In this document: positions 37,722 through 49,480 of the stretch, piece after piece
How positions within the stretch are numbered: the first letter of the stretch is position 1
How the letters are laid out: the number at the start of each line of letters is the position of its first letter
The notes under the pieces: generated by a model
The model's input: the letters and a program-made list of their open reading frames with translations, nothing else
Databases searched by the model: none
Told to the model about the DNA's origin: nothing
Made by a program: the position numbers and the translations under genes
Assembly (NCBI GenBank): GCA_004431415.1
Contig: QPMI01000126.1
Coordinates: 1 to 64,000 of the forward strand
DNA length: 64,000 nucleotides
Reading direction: 5' to 3'
DNA from: Cyanophora paradoxa
Taxonomy: Eukaryota; Glaucocystophyceae; Cyanophorales; Cyanophoraceae

Positions 37722-40700
37722 ATGCCGCCGAAGAAGAGCGCCGCGACGGCGCCGGCGCCGGGCGTCAAAAGCATGAGCATTAAAAGCTTCTTTGCCGTCG
37801 CCCCCGCGAAGCCGAAGCCCGAGACGGAGCCGGCGGCGGCGACGCCCGCAAGAGCCGAGCCGGCAGCGCCGGAGCCCGAGACGGAGCTGACGGCGGCGAA
37901 GAAGGCGCCGCCCGCGTCTGAGAAGCCGGCCGCCAAGCCCGCGCCCAGCGGCGGGCTGGAGTTCGCGTCGCCGCCGCCGCCGTCGAAGAAGACCAAGTCC
38001 CCGGCCCGCGCCCCGCCGGCGGAGCGGACAGGTGCGATTGTTCATTCGCCGGGCGTACGCGCGCTGCGCTGATCTGGGGCGGGCAGTCGAGAAGAAGCAG
38101 CGCCCTGCCGAGGAGGCCGCACGGCAAGAGAAGCCGGCCGCAAAGGAGTCGAAGCCGAAGGAGGCGAAGCAGCAGAAAGAGAGAGCTGAGAAATCGAAGG
38201 AGGAGCGGGCCGAGGCGAAGGAGAAGGGCGAGAAGAAGGAGAAGAAGGCAAAGAAGGCGGCGCCCACGAGCTTCAGCCCGATCCGCCCGCGCCGCTCTCG
38301 CGCCGCCAGTGCCGCGGCAAGCTCGAGCGCCGAGGTGCGGGCCGCCGCTGATCCTACCCGTCTCGCGCCGACGATGGGCCAGCAGGACGGCGGGAAGAAG
38401 CGGCGGCTGGTGCAGGCCCCGGCGGGCGGGGCGGACGAAGAGGAGGAGTACACGGGCCTGGAGGCGATCGCGGCGCTCAAGGCGGAGGAGAGCGGGGAGG
38501 AGGGCGGGGCGCGGGAGTACGAGGTGACGCTGACGGCGGACGGGGAGAGCGAGTCGGAGTACAGCGAGTCGAGCGAGGAGGCGGCGTCGGACAGCCAGGA
38601 GAGCAGCAGCGGCAGCGAGGAGAGCGGCAGCGAGGCGAGCGGCGCCTCCGGCAGCGGCAGCGGCGAGGAGAGCGACGCCGCCTCCCTCGTCAGCGAGGGC
38701 GAGGAGGAGGCCCCGAAGGCCAAGCGCCGCGCCAAGGCCCCCGCCCGCACCCCGCCGGCGAGCGGGAAGAAGGGGAAGCGGGGCGCGCCGGGGAGCGCTG
38801 GCAAGGGGGCGGAGAGGAGCCCCGCGGCGAAGCGGGGGCGCCTCGTCAAGCGCGCCGCCTCCGACGACGAGGCCGGGGCCGGGGCGGGGGAGGAGACCCC
38901 CGAGAAGGCCCCCGCCGAGGCGGAGGAGGCGGCGGAGGAGGCCGAGGCGGAGGCGGCGGGGCAGGAGGAGGCGGCGGAGCAAGAGGAGGCGGGCGGGGAG
39001 GAGGCGGCCGAGCAGGAGGGGGACGAGGAGGCGGACAAGTACGCGCAGTTCGCCTTCACGCAGGCCGTGCGCGTCCCTCGGCCCCGCCGCCGCGCCTCGG
39101 GCGGAGCCGACGGGGCGGCAGGCGGGGCGGAAGGAGGGGCCGGGGAAGCGGAGCGCGGCGGCGCAGCGGTACATCGCCTCGCAGCGCGGGGCGCCCGTCG
39201 GCGACGACCGCGCCCGCGTCCGCCCGCCCGCCCGCCCCGCCCGCGCAGCGCTCGTGCAGGCGCCCGACGCCGGCCGGCAGGTCTCGATCGCGGCGGGGCG
39301 GGCGGCGAAGTTCGAGGCGGCGAACCAGGAGCGCTACTCGTGGCTCGCCGACGAGCGGGACGCGCAGGGGCGGCGCCCCGGCGAGGAGGGCTACGACGCC
39401 AGCACGCTGCGCGTCCCCGCCGACAAGTTCGCCAAGCTCTCCGACTTCGAGAAGCAGTACTGGACGCGCGCCCCGCCCGCCCCACCGCCGCCGCCGCGGC
39501 CTCACGCGCCGGCGGCAGCATCAAGAAGGACAACTGGGACAAGGTCGTCTTCTTCGTGCGCGGCCGCCCGCCCCGCCCCCGCGCCCCGGCCCCGCGCCCC
39601 GCGCCCGCTCACGCACGCCCTCCGCCCCGCAGAAAAAGGGCAAGTTCTACGGTGCGGGGGCCGGGGCGGGCGTCGGCGCCTGCTGCGCGCCGAGCGCGGG
39701 GGCGCAGAGCTGTACGAGAAGGACGCGGACGTGGGCCACCGGGAGCTCGACCTGAAGCTGACGGACCGGGTGAACATGCGGATGTGCGGGGTGCCGGAGA
39801 GCACCTTCGAGATGTGGGCCGCCAAGCTCGTCGCCCGCGGCTACAAGGTCGTCCGCGTCGAGCAGATGGAGCGCCTCCGTGACGCCGACCGCCGCCGCGC
39901 CCAGGCCCGGCCCCCAGCCCCGGCCCCCGCCCCGCTCCCGGCTACTGAGGCGGGGCCGTGGCAGGGGGGCGGGAAGGAGACGAAGGTGTGCCAGCGGGAG
40001 GTGTGCGGGGTGCTGACGGCGGGGACGCTGGTGGAGGAGGCGATGATCGCCTCGCCCGAGGCCGTCTACCTCCTCGCCCTCCGCGAGGCCCGGCTCGAGG
40101 GCCCCGCCGCGGGGCGGCGCTTCGGGGTCTGCGTGGTGGACGCGGCGCGGGGCGAGTTCGCGGTGGGCTCCTTCGAGGACGACGCGGCGCTCTCGGCGCT
40201 GGAGACGCTGCTGCTGCAGCTGCAGCCGCGCGAGCTCGTGTACGAGCGCGCCAACCTCTCCCCGGAGGCCCGCCGCATGCTCCGGCGCCTGCCCCGGGCC
40301 GTCGCCTCGGAGACGCCCCCCGCCAAGGCCCCCGCCGCCTGGTGCCCCGAGGCCGCGCGCGACCGCCTCCGCACCGGCGGCTACTTCGCCGACCCGGCGC
40401 CACCGCCGACGGTGCGCCAGCCGGCCGGCCCGCGCCCGGCCCGGGGGCGAGACGGGGCGCGGGGCGCAGAGGCGGAGTGGCCGGAGGCGCTGCGGGAGGC
40501 GATGGGGGAGCCGCTGGCGGGGGCGGCCTTCGCGGGATGCCTCTCGTACCTGCGCGAGGTCCTCCGCGACGAGGCCCTCGTCTCCGCCCGCCGCTTTCGC
40601 CCCTACGACCCCCGCGGCGAGGCCGCCGCCGCCCGCCACCTCGTCCTCGACGGCAAGGTCCGCCCCGCCACCGCCCCGCCGCCCCGCCGCGCCTTGGGGC

Positions 40701-43223
40701 GGGCCTCAGGGGCGGCGGGGCAGGCGCTGGCGAACCTGGAGGTGCTGGAGGGCGGGGCCTCCCCCGCCGTCGCCGTTGGCGCCGCCCTCGACGCGGGGAC
40801 GGCGCGCCGCGCGGCGGGGTCCCTGCTGGCGCTGCTGGACCGCACGGCGACGCCCTTCGGGGCCGCCTGCTGCGCGCGTGGCTGTGCGCGCCGCTGCGGC
40901 GGAGGGAGGAGATCGAGGACCGCCTCGACGCCGTCGAGGACTTGCACGCCCTCGCGCCCCGCCACGGTGCGGCCGCACCCCCGCCCCTGCCGCCCGCCCC
41001 CGCCCGCGCTCACGCCGACTGCACAGGCGAGCTGCGGGCCCTCCTCAAGTCCCTCCCCGACCTGGAGCGCGGCATCGCGCGCGCCCACGCCGGCGCCCGC
41101 CGCTCCACCTACGGCGTCGTGCGCCCCGGCGCCGGCCCCCGCCGCGCCCCGCCGGCGGCGGCCTGAGGGGGCGGCAGATGTTCGACAACAGCGAGGTGAA
41201 GCGCCTGCGGGCCTTCCTCGACCTCCTCGCCGCCCTCCGCAAGGCCCTCGTCCGCCCCCGCCGCCCCGCCCCGCCCCGCCCCGCCCCGCGGGCCGAGCGG
41301 GGCGGGGCGGCGCAGGAGGTGCCGGCGCTGCTGGCAAAGGAGGCGGCCGGCTTCAAGTCGCGCCGCCTGCGCGCCCTCGCCACCCTCGGCGACGCCTTCC
41401 CGACCTCGCCCCGCTGTCCGCGCCCCGCCCGCCCGCCCGCCCCGCCGCGGTGCCCCGGGGCCGACGGCGGGGGCCGGGGCAGGCTGGAGGAGGTGGCGCG
41501 GGGCTTCGACCTGCAGGCGGCGCGCAAGGAGGGCTCCCCCGGCCTCGTCCCCGAGGCGGGGACGGTGCCCGAGTACGAGGCGGCGGCGGCCGAGGTGGCG
41601 GCCCTCGAGGGGCGCCTCGAGGAGATCCTGCGCGACGCGCGCCGCCGCCTCAAGTGCCCCGCCCTCGCCTTCCGCACCATGGGCAAGGAGGAGTACCTGC
41701 TGGAGGTCCCCGCGCAGGCCGCCCGCGACCTCCCCACGTCCTGGTCCGAGGCCTCCTCCACCAAGGCCCGCCCCCCGCCCCGCCCCGCCCCGCCCCGCCC
41801 GCCCCGCCCCGCCCGCCCCGCCTGACGCGGGGCGCAGGCGGTGAAGCGGTACGAGGCGGCGGAGGTGAAGGCGCTGCTGGGGCCCCTCGCCGAGGCCCGC
41901 GACCGGCGGGAGACGGCGCAGGCGGACCTGCTGCGCCTCCTCATGGGCCGCTTCAGCGCCCACGGGGAGGCCTGGCGCGCCGCTGTCGCCGCCCTCGCCG
42001 AGATCGACTGCCTGCTCGCCCTCTCCCTCGCCTCGTTCGGGCTGGAGGGGCCGATGTGCCGCCCGCGGCTCGTGGAGGCCGGCCAGGGGGGCCCCGTGCT
42101 GCGCCTCAAGGGCAGCCGGCACCCGTGCGTGGTGCCCCCCGCGGGGCAGCCCTTCATCCCCAACGACATCGCCCTCGGCGGCGACGGCGCCCCGCCCGTC
42201 GCCCTCGTCACGGGGCCCAACATGGGCGGCAAGGCGCGCCGCCCCCCCGCGCTGCCCCGCGGGGCGGGGCTGACGTGGCGGGGCGCAGTCGACGCTGCTG
42301 CGGCAGGCGTGCGTGGCGGTGGTGATGGCGCAGGTCGGCTGCTTCGTCCCCGCGGAGGAGTGCGTCCTCTCCCCCGTCGACCGCCTCTTCACGCGCATCG
42401 GCGCCGCCGACCGCATCCTCGCCGGCGAGTCCACCTTCGCCGTCGAGCTCCACGAGGCCCGCCCCGCCCGCCCCGCCCGCCCCGCCCCGGGCGAGGCGGC
42501 GGGGCGCAGACGGCGGGGGTGCTGCGGCACGCGACGCAGGACAGCCTGGTGATCCTCGACGAGCTGGGGCGGGGCACGTTGACCTTCGACGGCGTCTCCA
42601 TCGCCCACGCCGTCCTCCACACCCTCGCCGCCTCCACCCGCTGCCGCACCCTCTTCTCCACCCACTACCACATGCTCACCGACTGGTCGGTTTCGGCCCG
42701 CCCCCTCCCGGCCCGCCCCGCCCCCGTGCGAGGGGCGCGCAGGGTCTCGGCCCCGGGCTCCGAGGCGGCCGTCGGCCTCTACCACATGCAGAGCCTCGTC
42801 GAAGACTCGCAGTGCGCGGCGCCCTCGCCCCGCCCCGCCCCGCCCCGCCCCGCCCCGCCCCGCAAGGGCCTGAGCCGCCGGCGGGGCAGGCGGCGGGTGA
42901 CGTTCCTGTACAAGTTCGCGGCGGGGTGTGCCCGCGCTCGTACGGCCTCAACGTGGCGGCCCTCGCGCGCCTGCCCGAGGCCGTCTTGGCCCGCGCCGCC
43001 GCCCTCGGCGCCTCCTTCGAGAGCGAGACCTTCGAGCGCCGCAAGCGGTGCCGCCCCGCCCCGCCGCCCCGCCCCCGGGCCCCGCCGGCCTGGCCTGAAG
43101 CCGCGGGGCGGCAGGGCGCGGGAGGCGGCGCTGGACGAGGGCCTCGAGCGCTGCAAGCGCGCCCTCCGCGCCGCCGCCGCCGGCGACGCCCCCGCCCTCC
43201 GCGCCGCCCTCGCCCGCCCCTGA
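37722..43223 (+). CDS. MSH6: DNA mismatch repair protein MSH6, copy A (complete N-terminus, frameshifted)
   Basis: MutS homologue; with MSH2 it recognises base mismatches. ATG at 37722. N-terminus MSIKSFFAV resembles the PCNA-binding box with Ser for Gln. A long Lys/Glu-rich tail with acidic Ser/Glu runs follows (38100-39070). Conserved core: [16 protein letters not shown] (mismatch Phe-x-Glu, ~39640/39710), [10 protein letters not shown] (~39843), LCAPL region (~40885), CRPRLVE...GSRHPC (~42060-42125), Walker [11 protein letters not shown] split by a GC-AG intron (~42230/42290), [16 protein letters not shown] (~42390), DELGRGT (Walker B, ~42560), STHYHML (~42660), stop TGA 43221. Compared with copy B, three one-base losses shift the frame: a C at ~40396 (GACCCGGC against GACCCCGGC), a G at ~40862 and a C at ~41400. 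All are in G/C runs, so real inactivation and sequence error are both possible. Confidence 0.85.
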
Positions 43224-43342
43224 CCCGCCCCGCCCCGCGCATCCCTCCGGTTCGGGCGTTCAATCGCAGAGAGCGAGAGGGCGGGGGTCAGCGGGGCGCC
43301 GGGGCTGGCGGGGCGGGGGGCCGGTAGAGGACGGAGCCCGGG
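39162..43342 (+). repeat. Segmental duplication, copy A
   Basis: From CGCAGCGGTACATCGCC at 39162 to GGACGGAGCCCGGG at 43342 the sequence is repeated at 45308-49480 (offset ~6140, over 95 percent alike by eye). It covers MSH6 from its third exon to the stop and ~120 bp beyond, including the antisense 3' end of the GSK3-like gene, which is complete only next to copy B. Confidence 0.93.
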
Positions 43343-45307
43343 ACGGACGTGGGCGTGCACGGTGGGGGCCACGTGCAAGCGCAAAATTTGGCCGTTAACA
43401 GCAGAGCAAGTTAGGCCGTTACTGTGTCGACTTGGAGCTGCTCGGTGGCCAAACCAGGGGCCAGATGTTAGGAGACAGCGCCTTGATCACGAAACGAGAA
43501 AAGCCGGGGAGGCTTGCCTACAGGTTGGAAGGGCAAGCAGGGCGCCGCATGCAAAGACCAGTCAGGGAACACATGCTCGGGCGGTCAAGAAAACAGCTCG
43601 CACCAGGGTCTGATCGATGCCCTCCTTCTTGCCCTTCTCCAGGCCCTTCTCCAGGCCCTCCTTTAGGGACTCCGCCATTGCCTTCTCGAGCTGCGGCGCG
43701 GCGTAAAACACTCGCCGCTCAGGTGGTACCGCTGAACGCAGAACAACAACAACGCACATCGGCTCGAGTGTACAGGCGGCCACTCGCAGCGGTGTCCCGT
43801 CTGCTGCGCAAGACGACGCGCGGTGTACCGGTCACATTGGGGGGCGCTAAATATTCGAGCGCGCGCCCTGCACGAACCCTGACGGGTCTTCGTTATCCGC
43901 TCGTCGACTCTTTGACATTGAAATGCATATGCCGACAGCTGCTCGGCGACGACCAAATTCTCGCAGCTTCCTGCGCGAGAGGTCATGTGCCAGGGTCGCC
44001 GTCAGCAGCGGGCAAGAAAAACGTTGAGCTCACCGCTCAGGCGGGAAAAACTCGACTGGCGGGACTCCGGTCATGAAGGCGAGCCGCTTCGACTTCGGAT
44101 TCGCCCCAGGCCGCGTGTGTGGTGCGTGATGCTCGAGGAATTTCGCAGCAAACATTGAGAAAATCTGAAGTCGCGTAGGGTGAACGGTCGGCTGTTGCTG
44201 TGGGGTCTTGGTAAACAACACCAGCGCCTGAGGCAACGAGGCAACACGGCTAAGTGAGGGTATTGCATTTGCTGATTCAGTCAACCCGTCGGGTAAGTTT
44301 GTGCAACAGGAGTCGGCCTTGGGGAAAGGAGAGGCCCTTAGGTCTGTGCCTATCTTGTGTCAAACTTCAACTTGATTTTATAGACAAAATTTTTGGACCT
44401 AGGTACCCATTTTCGACCCTAGGGAGCACGATGGCGGCGCTACTTTTCAAATGTGACACCTCTAACAAGCACTAACAGCACGTACGAACGAAATTGTTCG
44501 CGTTAAGCCCGAACGCCATTGGCCAAAAAGCTCAATCGCCCCATTCACGGACAAGCGCAAATGTCATTGGCTCCCCTTCGCCAATGCAAATTCTCACAGA
44601 CTCATAAACAGAGCTGGTGCGCCTGTCATTGTCAGTATACGTAATTGGTGAGCAGTAGTTGGCAGATCAATTAGGCGCTCGCAATTGAAAGAATTGTTGG
44701 CAATCGTTTGGCCAACGTTTGGCCGATCACAACATCAATGATTGAATCACCAAAAAACTCTGTTCGTGTGAATTTCAATCGCGATCGACGATCGATCAAC
44801 GTCGACGTGAAGACGGCCGATTGGGCCCCGCATCGATATCTGTACCCTTGCAGCACAATTCTGTACCCTCTCACTTGAGTGTGTACCCTTGCCAAGTGGA
44901 CCCCCCTATTTCTCCTCCCCCCTCCCCCGTAACCGCGCGCGGTTGCGCATGCGCATGCGGGCCTTGTTATAAAACAAAGAGCGGCCACCCTCACGCCTTG
45001 AGACCCCAAGACCCAAGGCCACTCCTGCTCCGCAGGGACTCGCTTGTTCAGAGAACTTCAGACAGATATCGAAGAAAGTGCATGCTCTGCACCGGCCGTC
45101 TTGGTCGATCGATGCCATGATGAGCGGGCCATCCGCAAGGATATCGATTTCGATTGGGTTAACGTTGCCAGCAAGTTGCCACAGCTGCCCCGAGCCACGA
45201 ACAGTTGATCGATGTCGTGAGGCGCGATTGTTGGGCGAGCCGGCGCCACTCCAGCTGACAACGACGGCGGCTAAGGCAGCGCACTCTCGCTCTCACGGTG
45301 CGTCTGT
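43343..45307. other. AT-richer spacer between the two MSH6 copies
   Basis: About 2 kb of distinctly lower GC content lying between the duplicated blocks. No convincing gene. A minus-strand frame near 43570-43700 encodes LEKAMAESLKEGLEKGLEKG, a coil seen at the ends of some transposase/nuclease-like proteins, but it is too short to call. Around 44690-44830 there are several small inverted repeats (TTGGCCAACGTTTGGCC). The right end has the promoter listed separately. It may be the filler at a duplication junction or an inserted element; no target duplication or terminal repeat was seen. Confidence 0.6.
44841..44974 (+). promoter_or_regulatory. TATA promoter with three TGTACCC motifs
   Basis: TGTACCC occurs at 44841, 44862 and 44882, about two DNA turns apart. 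After a C/T-rich stretch come two perfect 14-bp palindromes, AACCGCGCGCGGTT (44931-44944) and CGCATGCGCATGCG (44946-44959), then TATAAAA at 44968-44974. The plan (GTACCC, C tract, palindromes, TATA) is that of the array ladder. It points right, toward MSH6 copy B, with a start expected near 45000. The first ATG downstream (45082) opens only a 12-codon frame. Confidence 0.65.
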
Positions 45308-48300
45308 CGCAGCGGTACATCGCCTCGCAGCGCGGGGCGCCCGTCGGCGACGACCGCGCCCGCGTCCGCCCGCCCGCCCGCCCCGCCCGCGCAGCGCTCG
45401 TGCAGGCGCCCGACGCCGGCCGGCAGGTCTCGATCGCGGCGGGGCGGGCGGCGAAGTTCGAGGCGGCGAACCAGGAGCGCTACTCGTGGCTCGCCGACGA
45501 GCGGGACGCGCAGGGGCGGCGCCCCGGCGAGGAGGGCTACGACGCCAGCACGCTGCGCGTCCCCGCCGACAAGTTCGCCAAGCTCTCCGACTTCGAGAAG
45601 CAGTACTGGACGCGCGCCCCGCCCGCCCCACCGCCGCCGCCGCGGCCTCACGCGCCGGCGGCAGCATCAAGAAGGACAACTGGGACAAGGTCGTCTTCTT
45701 CGTGCGCGGCCGCCCGCCCCGCCCCCGCGCCCCGGCCCCGCGCCCCGCGCCCGCTCACGCACGCCCTCCGCCCCGCAGAAAAAGGGCAAGTTCTACGGTG
45801 CGGGGGCCGGGGCGGGCGTCGGCGCCTGCTGCGCGCCGAGCGCGGGGGCGCAGAGCTTGTACGAGAAGGACGCGGACGTGGGCCACCGGGAGCTCGACTT
45901 GAAGCTGACGGACCGGGTGAACATGCGGATGTGCGGGGTGCCGGAGAGCACCTTCGAGATGTGGGCCGCCAAGCTCGTCGCCCGCGGCTACAAGGTCGTC
46001 CGCGTCGAGCAGATGGAGCGCCTCCGCGACGCCGACCGCCGCCGCGCCCAGGCCCGGCCCCCGGCTCCCGCCCCCGCCCCGCTCCCGCCGGCTGAGGCGG
46101 GGCGGGGGCAGGGCGGCGGGAAGGAGACGAAGGTGTGCCAGCGGGAGGTGTGCGGGGTGCTGACGGCGGGGACGCTGGTGGAGGAGGCGATGATCGCCTC
46201 GCCCGAGGCCGTCTATCTCCTCGCCCTCCGCGAGGCCCAGCCCGAGGGCCCCGCCGCGGGGCGGCGCTTCGGGGTCTGCGTGGTGGACGCGGCGCGGGGC
46301 GAGTTCGCGGTGGGCTCCTTCGAGGACGACGCGGCGCTCTCGGCGCTGGAGACGCTGCTGCTGCAGCTGCAGCCGCGCGAGCTCGTCTACGAGCGCGCCA
46401 ACCTCTCCCCGGAGGCCCGCCGCATGCTCCGGCGCCTGCCCCGGGCCGTCGCCTCGGAGACGCCCCCCGCCAAGGCCCCCGCCGCCTGGTGCCCCGAGGC
46501 CGCGCGCGACCGCCTCCGCACCGGCGGCTACTTCGCCGACCCCGGCGCCACCGCCGACGGTGCGCCAGCCCACCGGCCCCGCGCCCGGCCCGGGGGCGAG
46601 GCGGGGCGGGGGCTGCAGAGGCGGAGTGGCCGGAGGCGCTGCGGGAGGCGATGGGGGAGCCGCTGGCGGGGGCGGCCTTCGCGGGATGCCTCTCGTACCT
46701 GCGCGAGGTCCTCCGCGACGAGGCCCTCGTCTCCGCCCGCCGCTTCCGCCCCTACGACCCCCGCGGCGAGGCCGCCGCCGCCCGCCACCTCGTCCTCGAC
46801 GGCAAGGTCCGCCCCGCCACCGCCCCGCCGCCCCGCCGCGCCTTGGGGCGGGCCTCAGGGGCGGCGGGGCAGGCGCTGGCGAACCTGGAGGTGCTGGAGG
46901 GCGGGGCCTCCCCCGCCGTCGCCGTTGGCGCCGCCCTCGACGCGGGGACGGCGCGCCGCGCGGCGGGGTCCCTGCTGGCGCTGCTGGACCGCACGGCGAC
47001 GCCCTTCGGGGGCCGCCTGCTGCGCGCGTGGCTGTGCGCGCCGCTGCGGCGGAGGGAGGAGATCGAGGACCGCCTCGACGCCGTCGAGGACTTGCACGCC
47101 CTCGCCCCGCGCCACGGTGCGGCCGCCCCCCCGCCCTGCCGCCCGCCCCCGCCCGCGCTCACGCCGACTGCACAGGCGAGCTGCGGGCCCTCCTCAAGTC
47201 CCTCCCCGACCTGGAGCGCGGCATCGCGCGCGCCCACGCCGGCGCCCGCCGCTCCACCTACGGCGTCGTGCGCCCCGGCGCCGGCCCCCGCCCCGCCGCG
47301 CCCCGCCGGCCTGAGGGGGCGGCAGATGTTCGACAACAGCGAGGTGAAGCGCCTGTGGGCCTTCCTCGACCTCCTCGCCGCCCTCCGCAAGGCCCTCGTC
47401 CGCCCCCGCCGCCCCGCCCCGCCCGCCCCGCCCCGCGGGGCCGAGCGGGGCGGGGCGGCGCAGGATGTGCCGGCGCTGCTGGCGAAGGAGGCGGCCGGCT
47501 TCAAGTCTCGCCGCCTGCGCGCCCTCGCCACCCTCGGCGACGCCTTCCCCGACCTCGCCCCGCTGTCCGCGCCCCGCCCGCCCGCCCGCCCCGCCCCGCC
47601 GCCCCGGGGCCGACGGCGGGGGGCCGTGGCAGGCTGGAGGAGGTGGCGCGGGGCTTCGACGTGCAGGGGGCGCGCAAGGAGGGCTCCCCCGGCCTCGTCC
47701 CCGAGGCGGGGAGGGTGCCCGAGTACGAGGCGGCGGCGGCCGAGGTGGCGGCCCTCGAGGGGCGCCTCGAGGAGATCCTGCGCGACGCGCGCCGCCGCCT
47801 CAAGTGCCCCGCCCTCGCCTTCCGCACCATCGGCGAGGAGGAGTACCTGCTCGAGGTCCCCGCGCAGGCCGCCGGCGACCTCCCCAGGTCCTGGTCCGAG
47901 GCCTCCTCCACCAAGGCCCGCAACCCGCCCCGCCCCGCCCCGCCCCGCCCGCCCCGTCTCACGCGCGCGGGGCGCAGGCAGTGAAGCGGTACGAGGCGGC
48001 GGAGGTGAAGGCGCTGCTGGGGCCCCTCGCCGAGGCCCGCGACCGGCGCGAGGCGGCGCAGGCGGACCTCCTGCGCCTCCTCATGGGCCGCTTCAGCGCC
48101 CACTGCGAGGCCTGGCGCGCCGCGGTCGCCGCCCTCGCCGAGATCGACTGCCTGCTCGCCCTCTCCCTCGCCTCGTTCGGGCTGGAGGGGCCGATGTGCC
48201 GGCCGCGGCTGGTGGAGGGCGGCCAGGGGGGCCCCGTGCTGCGCCTCAAGGGCAGCCGGCACCCGTGCGTGGTGCCCCCCGCGGGGCAGCCCTTCATCCC

Positions 48301-49359
48301 CAACGACATCGCCCTCGGCGGCGACGGCGCCCCGCCCGTCGCCCTCGTCACGGGGCCCAACATGGGCGGCAAGGCCCGCCGCCCCCCCGCGCTGCCCCGC
48401 GGGGCGGGGCTGACGTGGCGGGGCGCAGTCGACGCTGCTGCGGCAGGCGTGCGTGGCGGTGGTCATGGCGCAGGTCGGCTGCTTCGTCCCCGCGGAGGAG
48501 TGCCTCCTCTCCCCCGTCGACCGCCTCTTCACGCGCATCGGCGCCGCCGACCGCATCCTCGCCGGCGAGTCCACCTTCGCCGTCGAGCTCCACGAGGCCC
48601 GCCCCGCCCGCCCCGCCCGCCCCGCCCCGGGCGAGGCGGCGGGGCGCAGACGGCGGGGGTGCTGCGGCACGCGACGCAGGACAGCCTGGTGATCCTCGAC
48701 GAGCTGGGGCGGGGCACGTTGACCTTCGACGGCGTCTCCATCGCCCACGCCGTCCTCCACACCCTCGCCGCCTCCACCCGCTGCCGCACCCTCTTCTCCA
48801 CCCACTACCACATGCTCACCGACTGGTCGGTTTCGGCCCGCCCCTTCGCCGCCCGCCCCGCCCCCGTGCGAGGGGCGCGCAGGGTCTCGGCCCCGGGCTC
48901 CGAGGGGGCCGTCGGCCTCTACCACATGCAGAGCCTCGTCGAAGACTCGCAGTGCGCGGCGCCCTCGCCCCGCCCCGCCCCGCCCCGCCCCGCCCCGCAA
49001 GGGCCTGAGCCGCCGGCGGGGCAGGCGGCGGGTGACGTTCCTGTACAAGTTCGCGGCGGGGGTGTGCCCGCGCTCGTACGGCCTCAACGTGGCGGCCCTC
49101 GCGCGCCTGCCCGAGGCCGTCTTGGCCCGCGCCGCCGCCCTCGGCGCCTCCTTCGAGAGCGAGACCTTCGAGCGCCGCAAGCGGTGCCGCCCCGCCCCGC
49201 CGCCCCGCCCCCGGGCCCGCGCCGGCCCGGTCTGAAGCCGCGGGACGGCAGGGCGCGGGAGGCGGCGCTGGACGAGGGCCTCGAGCGCTGCAAGCGCGCC
49301 CTCCGCGCCGCCGCCGCCGGCGACGCCCCCGCCCTCCGCGCCGCCCTCGCCCGCCCTGA
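45308..49359 (+). pseudogene. MSH6: MSH6 copy B, 5'-truncated duplicate
   Basis: Repeats MSH6 from [12 protein letters not shown] onward and lacks ~480 codons of N-terminus, including the PCNA-binding box. The core frame is intact where copy A is broken (YFADPGATAD at ~46540, [16 protein letters not shown] at ~47000, FPDLAPLS at ~47545). However, an extra T at ~45857 (AGCTTGTAC against AGCTGTAC) shifts the frame right after KFYEL, and a missing C before the stop (~49355) makes the frame run past the copy A stop. Walker A, Walker B (DELGRGT, ~48700) and STHYHML remain. The upstream TATA promoter could transcribe it, but the reading frame from upstream ATGs does not match MSH6. Best read as a truncated paralogue or pseudogene. 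Confidence 0.8.
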
Positions 49360-49480
49360 CCCGCCCCGCCCCGCCCATCCCTCCGGTTCGGGCGTGCAAT
49401 CGCAGCAGAGAGCGAGAGGGCGGGGGTCAGCGGGGCGCCGGGGCTGGCGGGGCGGGGGGCGGTAGAGGACGGAGCCCGGG
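45308..49480 (+). repeat. Segmental duplication, copy B
   Basis: Partner of 39162-43342. The left edge abuts GGTGCGTCTGTCGCAG, which looks like the end of an intron; the right edge runs smoothly into the GSK3-like gene, so B holds the ancestral right flank and A the ancestral left flank. That is the pattern left by a tandem duplication of MSH6 plus part of the next gene. Confidence 0.9.

Noticed and set aside
43562-43783. Small transposase-associated protein in the MSH6 spacer
   Set aside because: Only a short Glu/Lys/Gly coil (ESLKEGLEKGLEKGKKEG) supports it; no catalytic residues or terminal repeats.
45082-45300. A functional chimaeric MSH6 starting from upstream ATGs
   Set aside because: The 45082 frame stops after 12 codons and the 45119 frame enters the MSH6 block out of register; splicing that would rescue it is not evident.
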